The translations under genes and the position numbers were made by a program. From IMG/VR virus record IMGVR_UViG_3300030382_002585, positions 5,150-37,625 of that record: DNA of 32,476 nucleotides; one strand, given 5' to 3'. The notes under the pieces are model-generated. The model had not been told where the DNA came from, searched no databases, and saw only the letters and a list, made by a program, of their open reading frames with translations. Each line of letters opens with the position of its first letter. Position 1 is the stretch's first letter. Positions 1 through 9,149 of the stretch are shown one piece after another. This DNA is from a virus.

Positions 1-2303
1 TGCGGTGAATATTCTGCGGTGGTAAGATATACATAACCAATATCTCTTGGGAAGTTAACCAGAGCAAATTCAGGGTTATATCCAGTAGCCATAGACTTTA
101 ATATCTTGTTACCTGATACCCAGCTAATAGTATTTGCCAGTTCTGCACTTATCATTGGATCAGCTAAAACCCACTCATTTGCCAGTTCAGACTTCATATA
201 AAATTCTTTTTTCTGACCCTTTTCAAAGTAAGAAACGACATCATAACCCGCAGGTGGTTTTTCACCAGGCTTTAATTCTTTCGCAATACCATTCTTAGGG
301 TTATCTCTAATCATATCACGCATTGCGATATTGGCGTTGTTTTTAAAAATTCGAGACTGAACCATATTGATATTCCTGAATAGCTTGCCAGCTTGATCAA
401 GATTCACTGTTTTCGCTGATCCTTCTTCAAGTCTCTTTAAACCGCTACTGGTAACTGTTACTTTTTTACCGTTCCTAACATAAGAAACTTCAGGGTCTAT
501 ATAATCAAGAAATTCTTTGCGGGTGTAATCCTTGTCTTTTAAAAGATCGTAGGTTTTCTGCGGTATTAACCCGCTATCATACAATTCTTTAAGATTTACA
601 CTCATTTCACTGAAAAACACATCTGCTCTTTGATTCAATTTTTCATATAATCTTGGGTCAGACTTCTTGATCTCGTTTAAATACGCTACATTTGCTTCAT
701 AGCCGCCAGGTATCTTATAGTCAGGTTTATATTCTCTAATAGTGATATTTCTGCGAGTCTCAATCATTGTGTCCAATAATTTACGCTCATGCTTATTCAA
801 GCCATTAAAAACACGCTTGGCAGCATCTTCAAATATCATAACTGACTTAGCACTGGAACCAAGTGCCAAATCATGCAATATTGCTGCCTGTTCACCCAGA
901 GTACCTGACTTTCTTAGTGCTGATTTAACATTACCAGCAACATCGGTCACTTTTGTAATAAAATTCTTTTTAACTGTCTGCCACGCTTTATTATTCAGCC
1001 CAGCCATTTCCTTAAAGGATTGCTCATAAAACTCCTGCAAATGCTGATGTGCGCCTTTTGACTCAGGTAATAATATCACTTCCCCTGTTGCCTGCTCATA
1101 CAACTGATCTATTTCTGCTTTATTATATGCCTTACCTTCCTGCCGTTTTGTAAAATATTCAGGTGTTTCAACAGTGACCTTTGCACCAGTCTCGGTTTGC
1201 ACAGTTTTGCCTGGTTTAATATCAACCTGCACTTCATAGCCAAGCTGTTGTCCACTCGCTCTATTCTCTGCTATTAATTCTTCAATCCTTGATATTGACT
1301 TACCTATTTGCTGTTTTTGGGTTTCAGTAAGATTAGGATTATTGAGCTGTTCCTGCTGCTTTTTAAGCGTAGAGCTAAGATTAGCCATTTCTGCATTGAT
1401 CTTTTCTATCTTTGCTGAAATCTTACCTGGCAGTAGTTTCGTTGTTGTCTGCTTCTGAACTGCCTGGTTAAAATCCATGTTCTTCATTTGCTCTCTGGAC
1501 ATGGATTGGATAGTCTCAAAGAAAGCAGGATTATCTTTTGCCATCTGTTCAGCAGCAGCAGTGAACTCTTTTATATCCTTCTCAATAAGCTCCAGTGCCT
1601 TGATTTGTTTTATATTGCCTTTGGCTGCTTTTTTTGCACTTCTAACGCCACTTAAGAAAGCGATATGGAATAATGGTGATCGCTTGATCTCAGCCCATCC
1701 CTCCTGACGTTTATCTGGATCTACTAATTTTAGCCAATCAACAGCCATATCATTCATAAACTCACCCATCTGAGAAATTCCATGCTTAGGATCTTCTGCA
1801 ATCGTCATAGTCATCACTGGAAAGGCAGCAGTAAGCATTACCATTTCTTTTGCTACTCTTCGTGTTAATGGATCACTTTCTTTAGGGTCTAAATAAGCAA
1901 GCAAAGGCTCAAACTGGTATGCTGTTGCCTGACCCTTGATCTTCTGCGCCTTTTCTGGATTAGCTTTAAAAAACTGGATGCGTTCCATTGTCTTTCCCCA
2001 GGCATCCTGTAGCCCAGCAAAAAACCCCTGATCTTGCTCTACTGGTTCTGGTTCTGCTGATGCACTAAAATGATATTTTGGAGCAGGGTGATTTACATGA
2101 TTACCAATAGCTGAACCAAGCTGCTCTATGGCTTGCACTTCATTGTCACTTGGGGTAGGTCTGACAGGCTGTGTTTGTTGACCAAATAGTTCAGGACGGT
2201 TTTTTTGTAATATTTTTAAAACAGTCTCGTCATCCATTGATGCCAGTTCTGGTCTTTTCTGGCGAAAAGCACCAATCAAAACCTGGTTTTTATCAGGTGG
2301 CAT
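1..2303 (-). CDS. Very large virion protein, LPD38-like (3' end outside window)
   Basis: The ATG at 2303 overlaps the stop of the upstream gene (TAATG). The frame stays open for 767 codons to the left edge, so the C-terminus is missing. The start is hydrophilic (MPPDKNQVLIGAFRQKRPEL). A long helical, Lys/Glu/Gln-rich region follows, with coiled-coil-like stretches around residues 280-350. Near residues 740-755 the motif GYNPEFALVNFPRD resembles the N-P-x-F...N...R-D signature of large polyvalent protein-associated domain 38 (LPD38), found in giant injected phage proteins. Its place after the tail genes suggests an internal or ejection protein carried in the capsid. The ORF is seen directly; the domain match is from memory of the family. 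Confidence 0.85.
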   Translation of the reverse strand, partial: MPPDKNQVLIGAFRQKRPELASMDDETVLKILQKNRPELFGQQTQPVRPTPSDNEVQAIEQLGSAIGNHVNHPAPKYHFSASAEPEPVEQDQGFFAGLQDAWGKTMERIQFFKANPEKAQKIKGQATAYQFEPLLAYLDPKESDPLTRRVAKEMVMLTAAFPVMTMTIAEDPKHGISQMGEFMNDMAVDWLKLVDPDKRQEGWAEIKRSPLFHIAFLSGVRSAKKAAKGNIKQIKALELIEKDIKEFTAAAEQMAKDNPAFFETIQSMSREQMKNMDFNQAVQKQTTTKLLPGKISAKIEKINAEMANLSSTLKKQQEQLNNPNLTETQKQQIGKSISRIEELIAENRASGQQLGYEVQVDIKPGKTVQTETGAKVTVETPEYFTKRQEGKAYNKAEIDQLYEQATGEVILLPESKGAHQHLQEFYEQSFKEMAGLNNKAWQTVKKNFITKVTDVAGNVKSALRKSGTLGEQAAILHDLALGSSAKSVMIFEDAAKRVFNGLNKHERKLLDTMIETRRNITIREYKPDYKIPGGYEANVAYLNEIKKSDPRLYEKLNQRADVFFSEMSVNLKELYDSGLIPQKTYDLLKDKDYTRKEFLDYIDPEVSYVRNGKKVTVTSSGLKRLEEGSAKTVNLDQAGKLFRNINMVQSRIFKNNANIAMRDMIRDNPKNGIAKELKPGEKPPAGYDVVSYFEKGQKKEFYMKSELANEWVLADPMISAELANTISWVSGNKILKSMATGYNPEFALVNFPRDIGYVYLTTAEYSP

Positions 2304-3751
2304 TATTCAAGATCAATAAGATCGTAATTTGACCAATCCGTTGGATCACCGCCAGTGAATCTCATTTGTCCTAAATCTGGATCGGATATTATATCTCCAA
2401 CCTGAATAGTCGCTGATCCTGCGGCAACATCAGCAAAAGTCACATCAGGAGCCACATAAGACGGATGAGAAGGATCAAGCTGCGTTGCGCTCATTTCATC
2501 TAATTTTTGCTTGTCTACTTCTGCCTGATCCTGCGCGGGTGATGTAGGTACTTCGGTTGGTTGATCAATGGTTTCTGGTATCCCAAGCATCATATCCTCG
2601 TTTTGAACTGGAGTTAGAGTTCCGCCTGATGCAGCTATATCTTCTTCAGTAACCCATTGCAACTCACCAGTTACAGTATTAAATGAACCTTTCGTGCCTG
2701 GTGGTTTTGGTGGGGCTACTTGAATACCTTGGGTAAGTGATTCCACAGGAACACGCATCAATACCTTTGAACCATCAGTTCTCGTGACAGTTACATCTTT
2801 ATATTCCTGCTCAGGTACATCTGGGAATTGAGTGGTAACACCACTTTTCAACTCTCTCTTTGTGAACCATTTTCTTGCTTTTGAGCCATCTGGTCTTTCA
2901 ACAGTCACATATTCACCTTCCTGTTTTTTCTTATCACCTTCAAAGACTAATTCACCAGTATCTATATAGCGCAATAGACCAGAGCCATCTTTCGCTTTTG
3001 TTCTTTCTTTTGCTGCGGTTGGTTGTCCGCCATATATTAAGATTCCACGACTGGTTTCAATTTCCTCTTCAGTTGCCCTTACTTCTTTATTGGTTGAAGT
3101 ATTCCATGCTTGAAATTTAGTTGGTTTTTTGGGATCAGGTTTAATGCCATAAATAAGATCAGGATTACTTTCAATTTCCTCTTCAGTTGCCCGAACTTCC
3201 TCTTTTAATATTGTATTATATGCAGGGTATTTCTTCTCTGTTTCTTGTTTGAAACGCGGGGCAGTTGCTGTTCTCACCCATTGTGGCTTACCATCTACTA
3301 ATTGATATATTTCTGTTATCGTTTGATCACCTGATTCATAGGTTCTGGGATCGCCTATTCGTGCTTCTTTATATTCAAATTCAGGCTTAGGTATCATCGC
3401 TCCAAATTTGTCTGCACCAATATCACTTAAAGTTGGATCAGTGAATATACCAGTCTCATTTACCGCATCATCTACCGCTTCAACACTTGGATATTTTAAT
3501 GCCTGTATAGCTATTGTATGAAGTTTACTTTTAAGCTCTGGGTCATCTGTAAGATTAGCTAAACGACTAATATCATTTGATTTAGTTCGTAGTTCTTTCT
3601 GAATCTCCTTTTCCAGTTTCTTCTTCTCTTCTCTCTCTTTCATCATATTCTGAAGAGCCATCTGTCCGCCTTGCATAGCTCCAGCAGCAAAACTTGCTGC
3701 CACTGCCTGACCCATGCTTGGTCTTTTCTTGACCTTGAACTTGAAAGCCAT
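2303..3751 (-). CDS. Virion-associated protein with 38-residue tandem repeats
   Basis: 482 residues, with a start overlapping the previous stop (TAATG). The N-terminus has a small Gly/Ala-rich segment (13-36) and a charged coiled-coil-like stretch (38-56). The middle carries internal repeats. EVRATEEEIE occurs at 185-194 and again at 223-232, and VTVxRxDGSK occurs at 282-291 and 320-329. Both pairs have a 38-residue period. A weaker relative (WVTEEDI) lies near 366. I do not recognise a family. Its position between the S74-tipped protein and the LPD38-like giant suggests an internal (ejection) or tail-associated structural protein. Confidence 0.85.
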   Translation of the reverse strand: MAFKFKVKKRPSMGQAVAASFAAGAMQGGQMALQNMMKEREEKKKLEKEIQKELRTKSNDISRLANLTDDPELKSKLHTIAIQALKYPSVEAVDDAVNETGIFTDPTLSDIGADKFGAMIPKPEFEYKEARIGDPRTYESGDQTITEIYQLVDGKPQWVRTATAPRFKQETEKKYPAYNTILKEEVRATEEEIESNPDLIYGIKPDPKKPTKFQAWNTSTNKEVRATEEEIETSRGILIYGGQPTAAKERTKAKDGSGLLRYIDTGELVFEGDKKKQEGEYVTVERPDGSKARKWFTKRELKSGVTTQFPDVPEQEYKDVTVTRTDGSKVLMRVPVESLTQGIQVAPPKPPGTKGSFNTVTGELQWVTEEDIAASGGTLTPVQNEDMMLGIPETIDQPTEVPTSPAQDQAEVDKQKLDEMSATQLDPSHPSYVAPDVTFADVAAGSATIQVGDIISDPDLGQMRFTGGDPTDWSNYDLIDLE

Positions 3752-4785
3752 TATTTCACCGCCTGTGCGTAATAGACGTGCTTTATGCCGTTAATTTCTA
3801 CCACTGCTTCCTCATTCGCCTGTTCCACATCCTGAGCCATTAAGCCTATCTGCGGAGTTTGACTGCCCTTGTAATTGAAGAGATACACTGGTAATCCATT
3901 ATCCAAAGTTCCAACCTGGGAGATATTCTCTTTAACGCGAATATCTGAAGCTGCTGCACCGCCACCAGCAAGCTCCGCAAGAAGAAGTTCTATACCAGCT
4001 TTGCCTGCTGCTGCCCCTGCTGAAGCACCAGCAGAACCCAGCATACCTTCCCACCATTCCGGCTGTACAGTAATACCAGCCTGAATCTGAGCGCGTTCTG
4101 TTTCCTCACTCATTAGAAACTGTCTCATAGCATCAGCAAGCTGTGCCTGGTTATACTCAGCACCAATTTCTGTAGGGATAAACTCCGCTAACTGCTCATG
4201 TGTTCTTGCTTGACTGCCAGTAATATAATCCTGTAGGCTACGTTGACTTCCTTCCTGTATCTGTGGTACTAATGCTTCTACCTGACCTTGTTCACCACCT
4301 GTAGCTAAAATTGAGCGTCTTAACTGACTCATTAACTGCCCTTGCTGTCGTGCGCCAACATTTTCAGCCAATTCTTCCCTGAGCTTGCCAGCAGCAGTTA
4401 TCCTTTCTTCAAACTTGGATACATCTTCCTCCAGCCCAGCCAATCTCTCCAGTTCTTTCGCTGCTTCGATTGCTGCATCCCTATCTGTGTGAGCCTTACC
4501 ATCATTTGTGTAATATAAACCTGTTTCCTCATCATATCTTACATTTCCACCTGAAAGTTCAGATATTCTTTTATCCTTGAGTGGATCTTGCACTGATTGT
4601 GAAGCCATCCAGGCTTCCGCACGGGCTTTTGCGTTCTCCATTCTTCTTCCGCGAGTAACGCCTTCACCTTCGCCAAACTTGGATGACCAAGATTTAACCC
4701 GTTGACCTGTCTGATTATCAACAACCGCATAACCAGTGATATGACCCTGACCATCTCTCGTTGCTACAACTTTATATCTGTCCAT
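3751..4785 (-). CDS. Virion protein with C-terminal Peptidase_S74 chaperone domain
   Basis: 344 residues from the ATG at 4785, which has GGAG six bases upstream; a GTG one codon earlier is less likely. Residues 1-240 are hydrophilic and helical with coiled-coil character (about 105-150), and 248-278 is Gly/Ala-rich. The last 65 residues match the intramolecular chaperone auto-processing domain of endosialidases and tail fibres. They begin SDIRVKENI with the expected Ser280/Lys285 dyad, then IGLMAQDVE and a final VYYAQAV. In known families the domain trimerises the fibre and cleaves just before the Ser. Here it caps a helical protein with no visible beta-fibre, next to likely ejection proteins. 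Confidence 0.88.
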   Translation of the reverse strand: MDRYKVVATRDGQGHITGYAVVDNQTGQRVKSWSSKFGEGEGVTRGRRMENAKARAEAWMASQSVQDPLKDKRISELSGGNVRYDEETGLYYTNDGKAHTDRDAAIEAAKELERLAGLEEDVSKFEERITAAGKLREELAENVGARQQGQLMSQLRRSILATGGEQGQVEALVPQIQEGSQRSLQDYITGSQARTHEQLAEFIPTEIGAEYNQAQLADAMRQFLMSEETERAQIQAGITVQPEWWEGMLGSAGASAGAAAGKAGIELLLAELAGGGAAASDIRVKENISQVGTLDNGLPVYLFNYKGSQTPQIGLMAQDVEQANEEAVVEINGIKHVYYAQAVK

Positions 4786-4830
4786 CACTAACTCCTATAG
4801 TGTTATATAAGTTTATGTTTTTATTAAGTT

Positions 4831-5655
4831 TCAAAATATTTCTTCAAGTGTAATAATGCCTGATGTGTGTGTAATATAAGGGTCACCAGATGCAACCGAT
4901 ACTATATCTGGGTCAGTTTCGATTAAAGTTCTAATCCATCCATTTGCCTCGACTGTAACATCCAATCCATTGTTAAACTCCCAATAAACATCGCCAGTAT
5001 TTATAGATGACATACTTGTTCCTGCTGTTTCACCTGTTGAGACTGCTGATGGGGATGTAATCGAAGGTGAATACCCTCTAGCATAGATATTTATTTTTGT
5101 GTTTGCAGCCGTGGCGGTACTATTTCCATACGCCCTAATTCTACTTATTTGACATTTAAAGGGAACAGGGAAACAAAACATTGTCCCCGGTAACATATAG
5201 ATATCTTCTATTTCATCTAAGAAATCTTCAAATGGGCTTTGCCCTTGCGTACTAAACCCCGCTGTAATCTGACCTGTCATATGTTTATTATAAGCATCAT
5301 CTGCTGTTCGGAAGGTTCTTGTGTACCAAGGTATATTATATTGTCTTGGGACTCGCTTTAATCCTAGGTCAATTAAGGTGAGAATGAAATCTTTATCATC
5401 AATTAAAAATTGCCTAAAATTCTGCCTTACAACAGCAACATCATCTACTAAAGCATTTGAAGATTGGCTCAACTCTGTATAATACCATTCACCTTGTATT
5501 TTACTGCCAAAAAGTTTTTTACCATTGAATACACAAATACAAGTATCGCCATCTTGACCATCTGCACTTGCATATAAACCATGCTTTAAAGGCAGCATAG
5601 AGTCCTGTTTTGACTCTAACTCAGTAAATAATAGATCTTGACTGACTTCAGCCAT
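4831..5655 (-). CDS. Tail/virion structural protein, function unknown
   Basis: 274 residues. The ATG at 5655 overlaps the preceding stop (TAATG), with GGGGAG upstream. The first 60 residues contain a short beta-rich segment (GLYASADGQDGDTCICVFNG). The second half (about 145-270) is rich in Ser, Thr, Gly and aromatic residues and looks like a beta-sandwich. A helical linker near 70-100 separates the halves. No family is recognised. Its place directly after the tail hub and a small beta protein suggests a tail appendage or receptor-binding part. A 45-base gap with no gene (4786-4830) follows it. Confidence 0.8.
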   Translation of the reverse strand: MAEVSQDLLFTELESKQDSMLPLKHGLYASADGQDGDTCICVFNGKKLFGSKIQGEWYYTELSQSSNALVDDVAVVRQNFRQFLIDDKDFILTLIDLGLKRVPRQYNIPWYTRTFRTADDAYNKHMTGQITAGFSTQGQSPFEDFLDEIEDIYMLPGTMFCFPVPFKCQISRIRAYGNSTATAANTKINIYARGYSPSITSPSAVSTGETAGTSMSSINTGDVYWEFNNGLDVTVEANGWIRTLIETDPDIVSVASGDPYITHTSGIITLEEIF

Positions 5656-6017
5656 TATGGATTACTCCCCAATGGCTGAAAATCAATATCAATAGAGTCT
5701 ATCTCTAAATCACTGGCATCAGATGTTACCTGAAAGGTTGCTGTCTTACCTACACTGGAAAATGCTTTACTTACTGAACCAAGACTGCTTTGAGCATCAA
5801 ATCTGATAGAAGCGTCTGCTGATCCACTAGAAATAAAAGCAGTATCCAGATACACACGAACAGTCACATCAGATGATGCCTTATACACCATCACGATCTT
5901 TGAAAATCGTTTTTGGATATCTGGAGCATCAAAATCAAAAGTTTTAGTAGTGATTGTCGCTGTATCCGATGCGGCTGCGCCAGTATTCGCTTCCATTACC
6001 TTTACTACCAGAGCCAT
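5655..6017 (-). CDS. Small beta-rich virion protein, unknown
   Basis: 120 residues, acidic and Ser/Thr/Ala-rich, with alternating hydrophobic residues typical of a beta-sandwich (for example SKIVMVYKASSDVTVRVYLD at about 39-58). It starts at an ATG overlapping the tail-hub stop and ends in the overlap with the next start, so it is translationally coupled on both sides. It lacks cysteines and membrane segments. It is probably a minor tail or decoration component; the sequence gives no specific function. Confidence 0.78.
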   Translation of the reverse strand: MALVVKVMEANTGAAASDTATITTKTFDFDAPDIQKRFSKIVMVYKASSDVTVRVYLDTAFISSGSADASIRFDAQSSLGSVSKAFSSVGKTATFQVTSDASDLEIDSIDIDFQPLGSNP

Positions 6018-8419
6018 TATTCAACTTCCAAATATTGAGCGCGAAAACCACTGCTAATTACAAAATTACTTCTATTGGATTTAGCGGTTATAGAACGCTC
6101 TATCCAGCTTCCGTTATCCAGGTTCATTACATAGATTGTAGTTGCATCAGAATCGTGCATGACCAATAGCTCATTATCTATGCCATCATACCCTACCGCA
6201 GTCTGCTCAAATGTTAACCCCTGGTAAGTGTCCCTGATATTGAATGATAATTCCCTGACTGAAGTAGGGGTTACTGCCACTACTGCCTGTCTATTAGCAC
6301 ACACCAAACCAATAGGAGTTTCAAATACTGCGTGTTTATGCACTGCACCAACACCTACAAATACCTTTTCCATTTGATGCCTGATATTATAGACATAAGT
6401 ATTCCTTGATTTAAAAACGAACAGTTTACCACGATGAGACATGAGCTTTATGATCTCATCTCCGTCATTGCGCCCCACATCAAAATATCGTCCTGGCAGT
6501 ATCGCATCCAGTTGGAACGGATCTGTAAAATAAATTCGGTTTTTTTCTCTTGCCGTCTGCTCATTCTCATCTACTGTGTCTACATCAGCATAATACCCGC
6601 GATTATTCACCACAACAGATGTATTCCACTTGATATTACTTAATTTCGTTTTAGCAGCTCTGCCAGTGAGAGAGTTATAGGTAGCCAGTTTTAAACCATC
6701 AAAGGGGATATACCATGTTGTTACTTTAGAAGTCTCTTCTGCATAAGTGGTGATACGATTTGGCTTTGCTACATTGGCATAGGCGGCAATATGCTTTGCA
6801 AAGACACGGTTAATATTATTTCCAGATGTAAATGCCACTTTTTCATCATTGGTTCCCGTATCTTTGACCAACGTATAATATGCGCCAATTCTATTGAACT
6901 GAGTAACATTATTAGCATCACTATCACTAGTCTCTTTACGGGATAGTATAGCTATATTCCCAATATTAGTATTTTGAAAATCATTGGTTGCACCCGTCCA
7001 GGCGGTTGCTGAAAATGAAAAATACGTTGTACTGCCATCAACGTGCTTGATCACATCTTCAGTTGCCACACTTTTTGGGCATGGCATCCAATAGCCAAAA
7101 TTCTTCATTGCATCAGCATTAAAACTATTTGATGCGTAATAAGGAGAAATATTACTTGAGCCTGGAACAAGAGTATCTGGGGTAGTGGCTAATATGCTGT
7201 CTGCATAACCCCTATTAATATCCAGTGATTCTACCAGATACCAGTCCACATCCCCTTTTGGCTGCCAATAAATATTTAAGCCAGTAATTCTTGGGTTATG
7301 ATAACCGTCCGATGTAAGACCATTTAAGACTATATTAATCGCGCGACCCTTCTGTGGGGAATTGCGATAATAAATGTCTGCATTATCTGCGTGTTCTTTA
7401 GGTTCTGTATTTAATTGACCGCGCCTGACATGAAGCACATCAGTTGCAATAGACTTAATAAACATTATTTCACTATCCACCTTGATATATGTGTATTCTT
7501 GAAATAATGCTCCATTATCAGTATCTAAAGTGATATCTGCTTCTGTTTCAGTTAATGCTTCATTGAGCAGAGCAGTGCTATCCGCTTCATCATCTGAGCC
7601 AGTAGCCACTTCAAATCCAGATACCCCAATATTCCCATCATCATCTCTCGCTAATTCCGATTCCTGCACATGATCATACAAGTAAGTCACTGTCCACCTA
7701 TCGGACGGATCAAAAGTTTCATTGTCTAAGGCGTTGACCCAGGCATTATGCTCATCACTCTCTATAGTATCGTTATCATACTTTGCTCTTGGCTCATACA
7801 CAAAAATACCTACATCACTATCTGCACTTAAACTACCTCCACCATCGTGTGCCTTTGTCATTTTTACAATCTTAGGCGCGGGGATTGCCGTATCCTGAAT
7901 AAACCATTGATTGATTGTCATTCTGTTATGCGGAGACAAATAATATGGCACAAAAGCTGATAAACCGAGATCTTTTCCAAAAATATCCCTTTTAATATGA
8001 CCATACCACTTGGATGTATTTGTAAAACTACCATCAGAAATTCTTAAAATCTGATTATGAACCAAAAAATCATATATCGGATCATCCGTCCAATCCGTTG
8101 TGATTGTAGTCCAGCTACCACCAGTGCCAGCGGATACAGTGTACCTTTCTAATGCTGTATTATTTCCTAAGACCCACCAAGCAGTAGAAATGTCTGCATT
8201 ATCACTATCTTTTTCTGTGCGATATAAAACCAATTCAGTTTGCACATCATCACCGGAAGTAGTGGCACTGACGAGTGTTTCCAGCTTTTGTCTTTCTAAC
8301 CGCCCAGGTCTTTTATTAACTAAATTTTTAAATTCTACATATTGCTTTTCTGTTAGATCAAATTCAGACTGATTTGTGACCAAACCGCCTGAGAAGTCCC
8401 TAAGACGCATACGGGGCAT
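6017..8419 (-). CDS. Tail hub / DNA stabilization protein, P22 gp10-like
   Basis: 800 residues. The N-terminus has the pattern RDFSGGLVTNQSEFDL...NLVNKRPGRLERQ. This is shared by P22 gp10-type packaged-DNA stabilization (nozzle/hub) proteins of short-tailed phages, which form a beta-propeller ring below the portal-adaptor. The remainder is beta-rich with Trp/Tyr/Asp repeats; the region 690-790 (AVVAVTPTSVRELSFNIRDT, then an IYVMNLDNGSW strand) looks like propeller blades. The start overlaps the stop of the adaptor gene. Position and length fit a gp10-like hub; the exact family needs a profile search. Confidence 0.8.
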   Translation of the reverse strand: MPRMRLRDFSGGLVTNQSEFDLTEKQYVEFKNLVNKRPGRLERQKLETLVSATTSGDDVQTELVLYRTEKDSDNADISTAWWVLGNNTALERYTVSAGTGGSWTTITTDWTDDPIYDFLVHNQILRISDGSFTNTSKWYGHIKRDIFGKDLGLSAFVPYYLSPHNRMTINQWFIQDTAIPAPKIVKMTKAHDGGGSLSADSDVGIFVYEPRAKYDNDTIESDEHNAWVNALDNETFDPSDRWTVTYLYDHVQESELARDDDGNIGVSGFEVATGSDDEADSTALLNEALTETEADITLDTDNGALFQEYTYIKVDSEIMFIKSIATDVLHVRRGQLNTEPKEHADNADIYYRNSPQKGRAINIVLNGLTSDGYHNPRITGLNIYWQPKGDVDWYLVESLDINRGYADSILATTPDTLVPGSSNISPYYASNSFNADAMKNFGYWMPCPKSVATEDVIKHVDGSTTYFSFSATAWTGATNDFQNTNIGNIAILSRKETSDSDANNVTQFNRIGAYYTLVKDTGTNDEKVAFTSGNNINRVFAKHIAAYANVAKPNRITTYAEETSKVTTWYIPFDGLKLATYNSLTGRAAKTKLSNIKWNTSVVVNNRGYYADVDTVDENEQTAREKNRIYFTDPFQLDAILPGRYFDVGRNDGDEIIKLMSHRGKLFVFKSRNTYVYNIRHQMEKVFVGVGAVHKHAVFETPIGLVCANRQAVVAVTPTSVRELSFNIRDTYQGLTFEQTAVGYDGIDNELLVMHDSDATTIYVMNLDNGSWIERSITAKSNRSNFVISSGFRAQYLEVE

Positions 8420-9102
8420 TAGAAATCCTTATATGATAAAGTAATTTTTGGTTCGCCTGCTCTACGCTGACGGTCTAATACAACCTTTTCTTTCCATTCA
8501 TTCCACTCGTTTTTAAAATAAGGAATTAACTTTATGTCACGCAGTCTTTCTGCTACCTTCCAACACCCATAATACACCAGTGACTCATGGTAACGAGAAT
8601 CAAGTAACGGAACATCGGCATCACTGGATAAGGCTGCTGGAATATGATAATAATAGATTTTGATTTCATTAGCTGCGCTTGGGATTGGAAATATGCCAAT
8701 GGAAAGATCATTGATATAATACCCATAAGCAGTCGGCATATTCACATCAGATAGGTCACTGGAAATATTATGAATTTGATCCATTCCAATCCTGGTAGTC
8801 TGATTACCGTCATAATCAACTCTGTAAATGCGAATCATGTTAGCCAGGTTTTTAATAGTGACTGATGTAGTTTCTGAAACCGTCCACGCATCAACAGAAA
8901 CACTATTGCCGCTAATCATCTGGTATTCGCCTGTGCCATTCACACTGTTTCTGGTGGCATACCCATAAAACAGGTTTGCTTCATCCGCTAAAAAAGTCTG
9001 CCCTTTGTTAATCAGGTCAATTAATACATCATTAGATACTACAGATGTATCATCTACACCTGTAATATTCCTTATTTCGTCTTTTATAGCACTTAATTGC
9101 AT
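8419..9102 (-). CDS. Head-tail adaptor protein
   Basis: 227 residues. The N-terminal helices (MQLSAIKDEIRNITG...LIDLINKGQTFLADEANLF) and the C-terminal pattern YHESLVYYGCWKVAERLRD followed by a basic tail are typical of phage adaptor proteins that dock under the portal (gp6/gp4-type connector). The middle is beta-rich with the IGIFPIPSAANEIKIYYYHI strand pair usual for this group. It is the first gene after the capsid-side hairpin and overlaps the tail hub by one base. No strong Shine-Dalgarno precedes the ATG. Confidence 0.8.
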   Translation of the reverse strand: MQLSAIKDEIRNITGVDDTSVVSNDVLIDLINKGQTFLADEANLFYGYATRNSVNGTGEYQMISGNSVSVDAWTVSETTSVTIKNLANMIRIYRVDYDGNQTTRIGMDQIHNISSDLSDVNMPTAYGYYINDLSIGIFPIPSAANEIKIYYYHIPAALSSDADVPLLDSRYHESLVYYGCWKVAERLRDIKLIPYFKNEWNEWKEKVVLDRQRRAGEPKITLSYKDF

Positions 9103-9111
9103 AGTCTGAAC

Positions 9112-9137
9112 TAAGGGGCGAGTTTCCCCGCCCCTTA
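9112..9137 (-). terminator. GC-rich hairpin after the capsid gene region
   Basis: A perfect 9-bp stem (TAAGGGGCG at 9112-9120 with CGCCCCTTA at 9129-9137) and an 8-base loop lie in the 47-base gap between the adaptor start and the capsid stop. It lies downstream of the capsid gene in the direction of transcription. There is no long U tract, so it may be a partial terminator or an RNA-processing/stability hairpin that sets high capsid relative to tail expression. Confidence 0.6.
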
Positions 9138-9149
9138 TTTAGTTACTGA

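Noticed and set aside
742-1707. Plus-strand frames of 95 and 76 codons within the left-edge gene
   Set aside because: They are antisense to a continuous 767-codon frame and have Cys/Ser/Leu-rich shadow composition.
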